Below are positions 55,965-64,000 of a DNA stretch of 64,000 nucleotides, one piece after another. Positions within the stretch are counted from its first letter, which is position 1. The number at the start of each line of letters is the position of its first letter. The stretch comes from Pseudoalteromonas sp. N1230-9. Lineage in GTDB: Bacteria > Pseudomonadota > Gammaproteobacteria > Enterobacterales > Alteromonadaceae. The position numbers and the translations under genes were made by a program. The stretch spans positions 2,234,001 through 2,298,000 of the forward strand of contig NZ_CP090419.1 of assembly GCF_032716425.1 (NCBI RefSeq), written 5' to 3'. The notes below the pieces were generated by a model that saw only the letters and a program-made list of their open reading frames with translations, was not told where the DNA came from and made no database searches.

Positions 55965-56363
55965 ATGCGCTTATTACACACAATGCTTCGCGTTGCTGAT
56001 TTAGACAAATCAATTGAATTTTATACGCAGGTATTAGGTATGAAAGAACTGCGCCGTGCAGACAATGAAGAGTACCGCTACACCCTTGCTTTTGTCGGTT
56101 ATGGTGACGAAAAAGATACAACTGTGCTTGAGCTTACTTATAACTGGGATACTGACAGCTATGATCTAGGTAATGCATATGGCCATATTGCTATCGAGTT
56201 TGATGACATTTATAAAGCATGCGACGACATTAAAGCTGCTGGCGGTAATGTTAGCCGTGAGCCAGGCCCTGTAAAAGGTGGCACAACTGAAATTGCTTTT
56301 GTTAAAGACCCTGATGGCTATGCAATTGAGCTTATTCAGAAAAAAGACAATAACGCGTTTTAA
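55965..56363 (+). CDS. gloA: Lactoylglutathione lyase (glyoxalase I)
   Basis: A 132-residue metalloenzyme of the glyoxalase/VOC fold. It starts [20 protein letters not shown] with metal His at position 5, [11 protein letters not shown] with metal Glu (~56), [13 protein letters not shown] with second His (~74), and [11 protein letters not shown] with second Glu (~122). It converts the methylglyoxal-glutathione adduct to S-lactoylglutathione. The ATG at 55965 has AAGAGG nine bases upstream; the ATG at 55956 does not. Confidence 0.96.
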   Translation: MRLLHTMLRVADLDKSIEFYTQVLGMKELRRADNEEYRYTLAFVGYGDEKDTTVLELTYNWDTDSYDLGNAYGHIAIEFDDIYKACDDIKAAGGNVSREPGPVKGGTTEIAFVKDPDGYAIELIQKKDNNAF

Positions 56364-56369
56364 TTGAAA

Positions 56370-56405
56370 TGGCTATTTCTGCTGTTAATTTTGCTGAAAT
56401 AGCCA
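56370..56405. terminator. Bidirectional hairpin between gloA and the kinase gene
   Basis: TGGCTATTTC and GAAATAGCCA (10 pairs) with a 16-base loop lie between the convergent genes and overlap the last codons of the kinase gene. Confidence 0.6.
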
Positions 56406-58616
56406 CTTTGCTAATGCTAGCTCCAATTCCTCAAAGTTAATTGGTTTAGCAATATGGTCACTGATCCCCATCGCAATGCTTTTATTTATATCCTCTTTCA
56501 TTGCGTTCGCGCTGACAGCAATAATAGGTGTATTAAAACCCTTTTTATTTAGCAAAATCTTGCTTGCCGTTAAACCATCCATTACAGGCATTTGAATATC
56601 CATTAGGATTAAAGCGTACTCTTTATTTGATGCTTTCTCGCACGCTACTTGTCCGTTATCCGCAAGTTCATATTTAAGCCCTAATTGTGCTAAATATTTT
56701 GTAATCACAATTTGGTTAATAGGGTTGTCTTCTGCAATTAGGAGTGGTTTTTCTACCACAGAAAAATCATTCCTTGACCTATCAGCCGTTTGCTCAGCTT
56801 GCTGTATATTAAGGTCTTCTAAAACTGTTTCAAAATCGACTTGAATTGTAAAAATAGTGCCCTTACCAAGCTCACTATTAATGTTTATTTCCCCTTCCAT
56901 TAAATCGATTAAGCCTTTACTTATGGCAAGCCCAAGGCCTGTACCGCCATATTCTCTAGTTATATTGCTCTGAGCTTGGACAAAGGGGTTAAATAACGCG
57001 TTAATTTTATCTTCAGCAATACCTATACCGGTATCTTTTACAGCAAATTCAATCCTTGTTTTTTCATTGCTTTGATGAACCACATTAAGTGATAAGGTGA
57101 TTTCTCCTTGCTTTGTGAATTTTACTGCATTGGAGAGTAAGTTGATCAGCACTTGTTTAACACGTATCTCATCACACTCAACGGTTAAAATTTCAAGTTT
57201 ATCGACATCAAGCCGACATACGATCCCTTTGGCATCACAACTAGGTTTAAACAATAAAATAAGATCATTGCACAGAGCGACTAAATCACATTGGCGGTGT
57301 TCAAGCTCAATTTTATTGGCTTCAATTTTCGAGAAGTCAAGAATGTCATTAATAACGGTTAGTAAAACATCACTGCAATTATTAATTTGCCTAACAAAGT
57401 CAGTTTGCTCTTGGCTTAACTCACTTTTATTTAGTAACTGCAAAAACCCTACAATCCCATTCATTGGCGTTCTAATTTCATGGCTCATGTTTGCCAAAAA
57501 CTGACTTTTAACTTGCTCTGAGTGCTCAGCCCTAATTTTCTCTAATTGTAATGACGTAATTTGTATATCAATAGTTTCGGCCATACTATTGAGGGAATCT
57601 GCAATATCTTTAAACTCTTGATAGTGAAAGTTATTTTTAACTTGTTTGTAATTCCCTAACGCAAACTCCCGACTTATTGCTGCAATGCGATTTAATGGAT
57701 TATGCAGCCGCAGAGTTAACCAACGAACGAGAAGAAATGAGATTATAAACAGCGTGATAATCAACCCTGCTGCCATCACAGCGGTTTGTTTGACCGCGGT
57801 TGTATAGGCTGATTCAGTTTCATTTATCTTAAAAAGTAAAGGGCTCAAGGCATTGTCAAATATCACACGATTAATAGTCGCTTCTGATGACAATTGAGCT
57901 TTATCTAAAGCATCCCCTAGGCTGTATAAGACTTGCTCTTTCACCTTCAACTGAACTTGCTTACCCGTTTGATAAAGAGGTTGTTCATTATGTTTCGCAA
58001 GCCACTTAACGGCCTCTGACAAAGGAATAAATGATACTAAGACACCTGTTTTTTTAATTGGCTCACTAAGTGAGTCTTGCTCATTTAACAGTGTTGAAGT
58101 AATCGCTAACAAGGCACTATGCTTTGTGTCTTGTTGAGTAAAAAGTTCATTAAGGTGTACGTTATCCAAAACTTGAATCGTGTTTTGATTATCTAGAATT
58201 TGGCTGTTTTCTAAAATTTGTTTGGTCAGTGAATAATTAAGTGTTAGCGATGTTATTGGGTAACCTTCGACTATAAAGCCTTGATTATCTATCACAATCG
58301 CAGCACTTATTTGCGGGTTAGTATTCACAAATTCCTGTAACTGCATGAGTGCAAACTGTGAATAAACTACTTTGTCAGGTAGTTCCGCAATTGCCTTTGT
58401 ATTGCTAAGTACCTGGCTATTCTTTTCAAGTTTAAAAAATAATTGCTCTAAGCTTGCTGCGTTATTTCTTGCTTGCCATTGCAAACTGGTGTTTGCTTGC
58501 TCGATTGAATTTAAATAGAAACGCCCTATCATCAAAGCAGCAAGTATAAGTAATGGGGTGATAACAAGTAGTAACACACTAAAAAACAGTGCCCGACTAA
58601 AACGAGGGTTTTTCAT
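56385..58616 (-). CDS. Hybrid sensor histidine kinase
   Basis: A 743-residue membrane sensor: helix ~9-29, periplasmic sensor ~30-270, helix ~273-297, HAMP ~298-352 (LVRWLTLRLHNPLNRIAAI), HisKA with phosphorylated His in FLANMSHEIRTPMNG (~375), HATPase with VLINLLSNAVKF (~480), KDTGIGIAEDK (~512) and YGGTGLGLAISKGLI (~540), then a receiver domain (~625-743; EDNPINQ, LILMDIQMPVMDG, HIAKPINFEE). Its start overlaps the stop of a solute-binding protein gene in ATGA, so the binding protein probably feeds ligand information to the sensor. No separate response regulator gene is adjacent. Confidence 0.93.
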   Translation of the reverse strand: MKNPRFSRALFFSVLLLVITPLLILAALMIGRFYLNSIEQANTSLQWQARNNAASLEQLFFKLEKNSQVLSNTKAIAELPDKVVYSQFALMQLQEFVNTNPQISAAIVIDNQGFIVEGYPITSLTLNYSLTKQILENSQILDNQNTIQVLDNVHLNELFTQQDTKHSALLAITSTLLNEQDSLSEPIKKTGVLVSFIPLSEAVKWLAKHNEQPLYQTGKQVQLKVKEQVLYSLGDALDKAQLSSEATINRVIFDNALSPLLFKINETESAYTTAVKQTAVMAAGLIITLFIISFLLVRWLTLRLHNPLNRIAAISREFALGNYKQVKNNFHYQEFKDIADSLNSMAETIDIQITSLQLEKIRAEHSEQVKSQFLANMSHEIRTPMNGIVGFLQLLNKSELSQEQTDFVRQINNCSDVLLTVINDILDFSKIEANKIELEHRQCDLVALCNDLILLFKPSCDAKGIVCRLDVDKLEILTVECDEIRVKQVLINLLSNAVKFTKQGEITLSLNVVHQSNEKTRIEFAVKDTGIGIAEDKINALFNPFVQAQSNITREYGGTGLGLAISKGLIDLMEGEININSELGKGTIFTIQVDFETVLEDLNIQQAEQTADRSRNDFSVVEKPLLIAEDNPINQIVITKYLAQLGLKYELADNGQVACEKASNKEYALILMDIQMPVMDGLTASKILLNKKGFNTPIIAVSANAMKEDINKSIAMGISDHIAKPINFEELELALAKWLFQQN

Positions 58617-59824
58617 TGCACCCCATCATTTGCAATTGAACGTTCAGCAAGGCCTTGCATAAATTGCCCCGTTTGTTCAGCTGTTAACGCTCCGCTGCCA
58701 AAACGTGAAAAACCTTTATTAAGCACCTCCCAAACAATTATCATGGTTGCCGTTGAGGGCATAGGCTTTGTTTCTTTTAAAGCATCAACTAAAGTGCCAA
58801 ATACAGTCCCTTGTTCGTTTTTAAGATGCTCTAACACCTCTATATTTACAGGTATATCACTAATTTCCTGCCAGATTAAGCGCTGAAAAGATGCTTCTTG
58901 AGCCAACTTGGCAAACTTACGTAAATTATCTTTATTTGGGCCATTGAGGCTATCGTTTGGAAAGGCAAGAACAAAGGTTGAATAGTAAGGTTGCATCACT
59001 CGCCCATTGAGAGAAGGCAAAGATTGCACTGACAGATTTTCACCAAGTGCTTGCTGATAAGTGTTGAGTGCCCATGCTCCGTTAACAATAAACGCGGCTT
59101 GTTGTTGCTGAAATGCTTGATGAGAACACGCATAGTCACACTGACTATCAACAATGTCTCGCGCATTTAAACCCCAAACAAAACGTAGCGCATCATGCAT
59201 AGAAGGTGTGTTAAGTTGAGCTTGGCCGTCAGCTATCAAATTACCTTCAAAAGCACTTAAAAATGGAATAAACCAATACATTTCCATGAAACTCCACGTT
59301 ATTAATTTTACGTGGCTTGGCAATGTAGGTTTCAATTTTTCAATATCTTGCCAATCGGTAACAGGAGATTTTATAAATTTAGAGTTATAAAAAAGTAGCA
59401 GGTGGTTACCTTGTATAATAGGAATGCCGATTAGCTTTCCTGACACCCTTGCTGTATCTAAAGTTCGTTTATCTGTTGTTTGAGCGATTAAAGAAGTAGG
59501 GATCTCACTAAAGTTAGCATACTCACTAAGCCCTAGGTGATCTGCGGGTACAATAATAACATCAGTCATGTTAGAAGTATGTGCATTTTGCACCAAGCGC
59601 ACTTTTAACGCTTTTTGATCAACTAAAACTGAGTGAATTGTCAAACCACTTTGCTCTGCAAGCTTACCGAACAACTGACTAAAGTTTTCATGCTTCACTG
59701 TATGAGCTAAATTAATGGTTTTTGCATGACTATTAAATACTGCAAATAATAACAATCCCCAAACTACTTGCTGCACGCTGAAATCTACTTTACAAAAGAT
59801 AAAATTATCTTTAGTTAAGCACAA
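58613..59824 (-). CDS. Periplasmic solute-binding protein paired with the kinase
   Basis: A 403-residue (or 387 from a GTG at 59776) family-1-type extracellular solute-binding protein. The shorter form begins MQQVVWGLLLFAVFNSHA, a cleaner signal peptide. Recognisable parts are GKLIGIPIIQGNHLLLFYNSKF (~130), AFIVNGAWALNTYQQ (~252) and YSTFVLAFPND (~288), as in sugar-type ABC binding proteins. No ABC permease or ATPase for uptake is next to it; instead the hybrid kinase follows with a 4-base overlap. It is likely a dedicated sensory component rather than a transporter part. Ligand unknown. Confidence 0.85.
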   Translation of the reverse strand: MCLTKDNFIFCKVDFSVQQVVWGLLLFAVFNSHAKTINLAHTVKHENFSQLFGKLAEQSGLTIHSVLVDQKALKVRLVQNAHTSNMTDVIIVPADHLGLSEYANFSEIPTSLIAQTTDKRTLDTARVSGKLIGIPIIQGNHLLLFYNSKFIKSPVTDWQDIEKLKPTLPSHVKLITWSFMEMYWFIPFLSAFEGNLIADGQAQLNTPSMHDALRFVWGLNARDIVDSQCDYACSHQAFQQQQAAFIVNGAWALNTYQQALGENLSVQSLPSLNGRVMQPYYSTFVLAFPNDSLNGPNKDNLRKFAKLAQEASFQRLIWQEISDIPVNIEVLEHLKNEQGTVFGTLVDALKETKPMPSTATMIIVWEVLNKGFSRFGSGALTAEQTGQFMQGLAERSIANDGVQ

Positions 59825-59843
59825 TTGTTAAAAATTGCCTAGT

Positions 59844-60998
59844 TTAATCAAGGGTTTTCTTAAACCGGAAGGCAGCAACCGCTAAACCAAAAAACGTGAA
59901 AGCTGTTAGCCAAAGTAAATCGCTGCTCATACTTATTAAATTGACATCTTTTAACACTATTCCTCTTATTAACCTTAAATAGTGAGTTGCAGGTAAGCAC
60001 TCAGCAAGCCACTGGGCCACCTTTGGCATGCCTTCATAAGGAAATACAAAGCCCGACAATAAAATCGAGGGTAACAGAATGAAAATTGTCATTTGCATTG
60101 CTTGAAGCTGGTTTTTAGCGATGGTCGAAAGTACTAAGCCAAGCACTAAACTGGCACATATAAAAGCAAAGGTTGCGACAACCAATGCGACTAAACCACC
60201 TCCAAAAGGAATATGAAACAAAAGCTTACCCATACCTAATATAATAAATAACTGAATAAAACCAATGAAGATATAAGGCACCACTTTACCGATCATTAAT
60301 TCAAGTGAGCTTAACGGTAAGGTGATTAAAAGCTCCATATTACCTCGCTCTTGTTCTTTAACAATGGCAGCAGAGGTAAACATAATCATGGTCATGGTTA
60401 AAATGACAGCAGCTAAACCTGGTACAATATTCACCGCTGAGCGTTGCTCTGGATTATAAAATAAGGTCGTCTCAAAGGTTGGGTAAGTTCTATTCGCAGG
60501 CTTATCGAGAAGCTCTGCAAGCGGCATATTGCGCAGCGATTTTATGCTCGACGCTACCATTGTATCTGAGCCATCCACTAACCAATGTGCAATTGGCCTG
60601 ACCAACGACTCATTACTGCCATCAGGCAAACCAAAACCAACGGTTGGGTGCTGAGCAAGTCGGTTTGCCACATCGTGGGGTATAAACAGCACAGCACGCA
60701 CTTTCGCACTGGCGATTGCTGTTTGTGCCTGCTCAATACTGTCGTAATAATCCGTCACTTTAACTACATTTGTCGCCGATACTGTTTGTACTAAAATGCG
60801 ACTGAGGGCGGTTTGGCTATGATCGACCACTGCAACAGGGATATCTTTAACGTTGGTGTTAATAGCGTAACCAAATAGAATCAGTTGGATAAGGGGGATC
60901 ATCACCACCATCGCAAATGTCATTCTATCGCGGCGTAATTGTAATAATTCTTTGCTTACAATTGCTTTTATCCGGCTTAATGAAGTCATAATATTCAT
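59844..60998 (-). CDS. ABC-2 type export permease (YbhS/YbhR-like)
   Basis: A 384-residue membrane protein with one N-terminal helix (~28-48), a large periplasmic part, and five or six C-terminal helices (~185-380) of the ABC2_membrane family, including LLSGFVFPYEGMPKVAQWL (~311) and CLPATHYLRLIRGIVLK (~332). Its start overlaps the ATPase stop in ATGA. A second permease, present in some such operons, is absent here, so it probably works as a homodimer. Confidence 0.9.
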   Translation of the reverse strand: MNIMTSLSRIKAIVSKELLQLRRDRMTFAMVVMIPLIQLILFGYAINTNVKDIPVAVVDHSQTALSRILVQTVSATNVVKVTDYYDSIEQAQTAIASAKVRAVLFIPHDVANRLAQHPTVGFGLPDGSNESLVRPIAHWLVDGSDTMVASSIKSLRNMPLAELLDKPANRTYPTFETTLFYNPEQRSAVNIVPGLAAVILTMTMIMFTSAAIVKEQERGNMELLITLPLSSLELMIGKVVPYIFIGFIQLFIILGMGKLLFHIPFGGGLVALVVATFAFICASLVLGLVLSTIAKNQLQAMQMTIFILLPSILLSGFVFPYEGMPKVAQWLAECLPATHYLRLIRGIVLKDVNLISMSSDLLWLTAFTFFGLAVAAFRFKKTLD

Positions 60999-61921
60999 TG
61001 TCTGCCCTGCCCTGTACAGGTGACAAACACGTCTTCAAGGCTTGGACGCACACTATTTACTTGCCACGTATCCTGACAGAATGATTGCTGCTTTATGAAC
61101 TCAACGGGGTCTTGAACATCTTTTTTCACTAATACTCGCAGCTGTGCACCTAACTGAGTTGCCGAGATAACATGGTCGATTGTTGCGAGTTGTTTTTTTA
61201 ATTCTCTGGTTTGCGCCCCTGCGATCTCTACAACATGAGCGTGCATGTCTGTCATTAATTGCTTTGGAGAGCCATCCGCGCGTTTAATACCAGATTCTAA
61301 AATGGCTAAACGATGACAACGCTCAGCTTCATCCATGTAATGAGTGGTGACTAATATCGTGGTACCGGCATTACTTAAATCAAACAGTGTTTCCCAAAAA
61401 TCACGGCGATTTTGTGGATCGACTGCCGATGTTGGTTCATCAAGAAATAAAATTTTCGGTTTATTAATCACTGCAGCAGCCAGTGCTAAGCGCTGCCGTT
61501 GGCCCCCACTCATACTTCCAGCCATTTGATCGACTCTTTGATCAAGACCATAAGTATGGAGCAATTCGTCAATTCTTTGTTGTTTTTGCTGCTTTTTAAA
61601 CGGGTAAAGCGCCGCCATGAACTTTAGGTTTTCAAGCACGGTCAAGTCACTATAAAGTGAAAACTTTTGCGTCATATAACCAAGTTGTGTTCTGAGCTTT
61701 TCAGCATCTTTTGGCAGACTTAAGCCAAGCACATTGATATCACCAGAGGTTGGCTTCAATAGCCCCGTAAGCATACGGATTGCGGTCGTTTTACCACAGC
61801 CATTAGGGCCCAAAAAGCCATAAATTTGCCCTTGTTCAATGTCTAGATCAAGGTTATCAATCGCTTTTAAATCGCCAAATTGTTTTACTAAACCTTTGGC
61901 ATGGATCACCGATTCAGTCAT
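60995..61921 (-). CDS. ABC transporter ATP-binding protein (YbhF-like)
   Basis: A 308-residue ATPase with Walker A FLGPNGCGKTTAIRML (~36), Q-loop LGYMTQKFSLYSDL (~81), signature MSGGQRQRLALAAAV (~138), Walker B ILFLDEPTSAVDP (~157) and H-loop VTTHYMDEAERC (~194). It energises the adjoining ABC-2 permease. The start overlaps the membrane-fusion protein stop by four bases. Confidence 0.94.
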   Translation of the reverse strand: MTESVIHAKGLVKQFGDLKAIDNLDLDIEQGQIYGFLGPNGCGKTTAIRMLTGLLKPTSGDINVLGLSLPKDAEKLRTQLGYMTQKFSLYSDLTVLENLKFMAALYPFKKQQKQQRIDELLHTYGLDQRVDQMAGSMSGGQRQRLALAAAVINKPKILFLDEPTSAVDPQNRRDFWETLFDLSNAGTTILVTTHYMDEAERCHRLAILESGIKRADGSPKQLMTDMHAHVVEIAGAQTRELKKQLATIDHVISATQLGAQLRVLVKKDVQDPVEFIKQQSFCQDTWQVNSVRPSLEDVFVTCTGQGRQ

Positions 61922-62865
61922 GGCATAATCACTTGAGCAGGTACGCCTGTCGGTAAATTATTTTCACTTGTCGGTAGTGTTACCTCTGCAAGATACATTA
62001 ATCGCGCACGCTCTTCCTGATTAAGGGCATAAAAAGGCGTGAACGCAGGCTCTGTGGCAATCCAGGTCAGTTCACCCTGAATATCTTTATCTATGCCATC
62101 GACACGAACCGTAAGTGTCATGCCCTGATTAAGCTTGGCACGATATGGTTCAGGGATATATACGCGCGCGTATGGTGCGCTGTTTGCTTGAATTATAACG
62201 ACTGGGCTGCCTTTGGTAACTCGCTCACCTACGTGCCACGGTAAATTATCGACCCTGCCAGCACGCATCGCTTTAATTGTCAGATCTGAGAGGTATTTTT
62301 GCTGTACTTTTAGTTCTGCTTCTGCCGCCTGAACTTGCGCTTTCGCACTATTAATATCTTCAACGCGAGAACCATTTGTTAACTCATTTAAGTTCTGCTT
62401 TGCTGATTCTAAATTAGCGAAAGTCTCATCTCGTGCAGCGGTTGCACTGTCTAAGGTTTCTTGGCTTGCGAGTTTATCTTTAACTAAGGTTTTTGCACGG
62501 CGAAAATTAGCTTCGCTTTGCGTATATGCAGCATTAGCTGCTGCTACTTTGGCTGATGCGGCAGCAACTTCTTCGGGGCGAGCACCATTCAAGGTTTTAT
62601 CAAGAAATGCAGTGGCTTGAGCTAGTTGAGCTTGTGCTTTGGCAACAATCGCTTGTTGTAGCTCGGCATCGAACTGTGCAATCACCTGCCCTTTTTCGAC
62701 CAACTGGCCTGCTGAAACGGGTAAATCGATCAGTATTTCGTTAGTCGTTGCAGGATGGATCACACGCTCACGCTCAAGCGTTCCTAGCGCTACTCCCTCA
62801 TTTGAGTCTGAGCAAGCAGTAATGACTAAAGAAATTAGTATGAGTACAACACGTTTAGCTAACAT
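61918..62865 (-). CDS. HlyD-family membrane-fusion lipoprotein
   Basis: A 315-residue periplasmic adaptor with a lipoprotein signal (LISLVITACSDSN, Cys at ~17), a biotinyl-lipoyl-like half (ILIDLPVSAGQLVEKGQVIA, ~45), a long alpha hairpin (~75-190, AQAQLAQATAFLDKTLNGA and repeats), and a beta barrel. With the ATPase and permease it forms an efflux or export pump of the YbhG-type. No outer-membrane channel gene is in the operon. No TetR regulator is seen upstream. Confidence 0.92.
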   Translation of the reverse strand: MLAKRVVLILISLVITACSDSNEGVALGTLERERVIHPATTNEILIDLPVSAGQLVEKGQVIAQFDAELQQAIVAKAQAQLAQATAFLDKTLNGARPEEVAAASAKVAAANAAYTQSEANFRRAKTLVKDKLASQETLDSATAARDETFANLESAKQNLNELTNGSRVEDINSAKAQVQAAEAELKVQQKYLSDLTIKAMRAGRVDNLPWHVGERVTKGSPVVIIQANSAPYARVYIPEPYRAKLNQGMTLTVRVDGIDKDIQGELTWIATEPAFTPFYALNQEERARLMYLAEVTLPTSENNLPTGVPAQVIMP

Positions 62866-63057
62866 TTTAATTTCCTTATGGTTAGCTGATGAGTTGCTAA
62901 ATACTATAAAGTATTAAAATGATCTGTAAAAGTGATCTATAGGAATTAAAGTTTTAAAAATATATGGAGAATAAGGAATATTAAGTTGAAAAATCTTAGT
63001 TCTATTTGAAATGATATATAGATAGTCTTTCCAACACATCAACTTACTTAAAGTAAG

Positions 63058-63133
63058 TGGCGTCCCCAAGGGGATTCGAACCCCTGTTACCGCCGTGAAA
63101 GGGCGGTGTCCTAGGCCTCTAGACGATGGGGAC
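63058..63133 (-). tRNA. tRNA-Glu(TTC), copy 1
   Basis: GTCCCC/GGGGAC acceptor stem, CCCTTTCAC anticodon loop with TTC, GTTCGAATC T-loop and encoded CCA; near-identical to E. coli tRNA-Glu. 76 bases. Last gene of the minus-strand array. Confidence 0.97.
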
Positions 63134-63173
63134 GCAGAAATTGGTTTGCAAATCACTGATTTGCTATTTCTGC
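63134..63173 (-). repeat. Nested inverted repeat after tRNA-Glu copy 1
   Basis: Outer arms GCAGAAAT/ATTTCTGC (63134-63141, 63166-63173) and inner arms GCAAATCA/TGATTTGC (63148-63164). It lies in the spacer just upstream (in transcription direction) of copy 1 and may be a processing signal. Confidence 0.5.
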
Positions 63174-63300
63174 GTAAGATGAGACCGAGCCTGCGAGGCG
63201 AATGGCCTTAGCTTATACAGAAAGTTTCTGTGTCACTAGGACAACTGAATAGTTAGACTCGATTCAGACGAGCTTTTAATAACACAACACTTTTAGTAAG

Positions 63301-63376
63301 TGGCGTCCCCAAGAGATTCGTACTCTTGATAACGTCGTGCATAGATTGCGCGGTGTTCACCGCCCCACTACACATA
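63301..63376 (-). pseudogene. Degenerate tRNA-Glu-like copy 1
   Basis: The 3' third matches tRNA-Glu (GGGGACGCCA end), and the T-arm is altered on both sides (AAGAG/CTCTT in place of AGGGG/CCCCT, loop TACGAAT). The anticodon arm is reduced (GCGCA-ATCTA-TGCAC, 5-base loop) and the 5' GTCCCC strand of the acceptor is lost. It cannot fold as a normal tRNA. Extent taken as 76 bases. Confidence 0.65.
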
Positions 63377-63391
63377 ACCTACTTGAATAAG

Positions 63392-63467
63392 TGGCGTCCC
63401 CAAGGGGATTCGAACCCCTGTTACCGCCGTGAAAGGGCGGTGTCCTAGGCCTCTAGACGATGGGGAC
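63392..63467 (-). tRNA. tRNA-Glu(TTC), copy 2
   Basis: Same 76-base sequence as copy 1 with encoded CCA. Confidence 0.97.
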
Positions 63468-63545
63468 ACAAAATGTGTCACTAGGACAACTGAATAGTTA
63501 GACTCGATTCAGACGAGCTTTTAATAACACAACACTTTTAGTAAG

Positions 63546-63621
63546 TGGCGTCCCCAAGGGGATTCGAACCCCTGTTACCGCCGTGAAAGGGCGGTGTCCT
63601 AGGCCTCTAGACGATGGGGAC
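63546..63621 (-). tRNA. tRNA-Glu(TTC), copy 3
   Basis: Same 76-base sequence as copy 1 with encoded CCA. Confidence 0.97.
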
Positions 63622-63699
63622 ACAAAATGTGTCACTAGGACAACTGAATAGTTAAACTCGATTCAGACGAGCTTTTAATAACACAACACTTTTAGTAAG

Positions 63700-63775
63700 T
63701 GGCGTCCCCAAGAGATTCGTACTCTTGATAACGTCGTGCATAGATTGCGCGGTGTTCACCGTCCCACTACACATA
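63700..63775 (-). pseudogene. Degenerate tRNA-Glu-like copy 2
   Basis: Same as the degenerate copy at 63301-63376 apart from GTCCCACTAC in place of GCCCCACTAC. Part of the 399-bp unit. Confidence 0.65.
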
Positions 63776-63790
63776 ACCTACTTAGATAAG

Positions 63791-63866
63791 TGGCGTCCCC
63801 AAGGGGATTCGAACCCCTGTTACCGCCGTGAAAGGGCGGTGTCCTAGGCCTCTAGACGATGGGGAC
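63791..63866 (-). tRNA. tRNA-Glu(TTC), copy 4
   Basis: Same 76-base sequence as copy 1 with encoded CCA. Confidence 0.97.
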
Positions 63867-63944
63867 ACAAAATGTGTCACTAGGACAACTGAATAGTTAA
63901 ACTCGATTCAGACGAGCTTTTAATAACACAACACTTTTAGTAAG

Positions 63945-64000
63945 TGGCGTCCCCAAGGGGATTCGAACCCCTGTTACCGCCGTGAAAGGGCGGTGTCCTA
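63945..64000 (-). tRNA. tRNA-Glu(TTC), copy 5, cut by window edge
   Basis: The 3' 56 bases of the tRNA, identical to the other copies, are in the window; the 5' part lies beyond base 64000. Confidence 0.93.

Larger units (their letters stand above)
63228..64000 (-). repeat. 399-bp tandem unit: tRNA-Glu, spacer, tRNA-Glu, spacer, tRNA-like copy
   Basis: Distances between equivalent features are exactly 399 bp (tRNA at 63392 to 63791, and 63546 to 63945; tRNA-like copy at 63301 to 63700). The spacer beginning TGTGTCACTAGGACAACTG recurs four times with at most one or two changes. The array runs out of the window. Confidence 0.9.

Noticed and set aside
63058..64000. CRISPR array suggested by regular repeats at the right edge
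   Set aside because: The repeats are tRNA-Glu genes and their duplicated spacers; unit size is 399 bp and spacers are not unique.

Overview
The window looks like the chromosome of a marine gammaproteobacterium of the Alteromonadales, most likely Pseudoalteromonas or a close relative. Pointers are the large TonB-dependent receptors sharing an MLNNQVSKAVRLA-type start, a complete rnfABCDGE-nth operon whose RnfC has an alanine/lysine repeat tail, a constitutively spaced tRNA-Asn cluster, and the overall codon and family content. No 16S gene or species marker is present, so the genus is an inference.

Layout. 1-6.1 kb: two tandem TonB-dependent receptors on the minus strand; between them lies a decayed copy of the 3' end of polB, showing that the receptor plus adjacent polB end was once duplicated. 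6.2-7.84 kb and 29.72-30.4 kb: the two halves of the host gene for DNA polymerase II (polB). They are separated by a 21.9-kb integrative element inserted in the codons of the Exo II motif (GWN|V). The sequence AATGTT occurs in direct orientation at both junctions, and joining the halves across it would restore a 782-codon open polB. The element carries, in order: its own complete but divergent polB; a Gabija pair (UvrD-like helicase and OLD nuclease); a Septu pair (ATPase and HNH protein); a NADAR protein with a PRTase-like partner; a GHKL ATPase with a probable nuclease end; a divergent pair of small HTH genes around twin operators; a small antitoxin-like gene and a nonsense-broken antitoxin remnant; and a four-gene translationally coupled tyrosine-recombinase operon at the right end. 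The defence cargo is bracketed by an imperfect 55-60-bp inverted repeat.

30.5-41 kb: ordinary housekeeping genes. A dinG-yfcA-like-priC-like-HDAC operon is divergent from polB over a near-consensus LexA box; then come small genes (ComFB-like, YbaM-like, PspB-like) and, on the minus strand, MATE-uvrB-methyltransferase-trmK. 41.2-42.3 kb: a perfect hairpin containing DnaA boxes, then a strong sigma70 promoter and four identical tRNA-Asn genes. 42.5-51.4 kb: a degenerate GGDEF/EAL membrane protein followed by rnfABCDGE and nth. 51.4-56.4 kb: an orphan ParD-like gene, an S10 serine carboxypeptidase, an Orn/Lys/Arg decarboxylase and a glyoxalase I. 56.4-62.9 kb: on the minus strand, a solute-binding protein paired with a hybrid histidine kinase, and an MFP/ABC-ATPase/ABC-2 permease exporter. 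63.06-64 kb: a minus-strand tRNA-Glu array built from a 399-bp tandem unit that also contains a degenerate tRNA-like copy.

The main story is the element: a defence island that targets an essential motif of a conserved SOS polymerase gene, breaks it, and supplies a replacement polymerase. Within it, the NADAR/PRTase pair and the GHKL-nuclease gene are the least characterised candidate immune systems.
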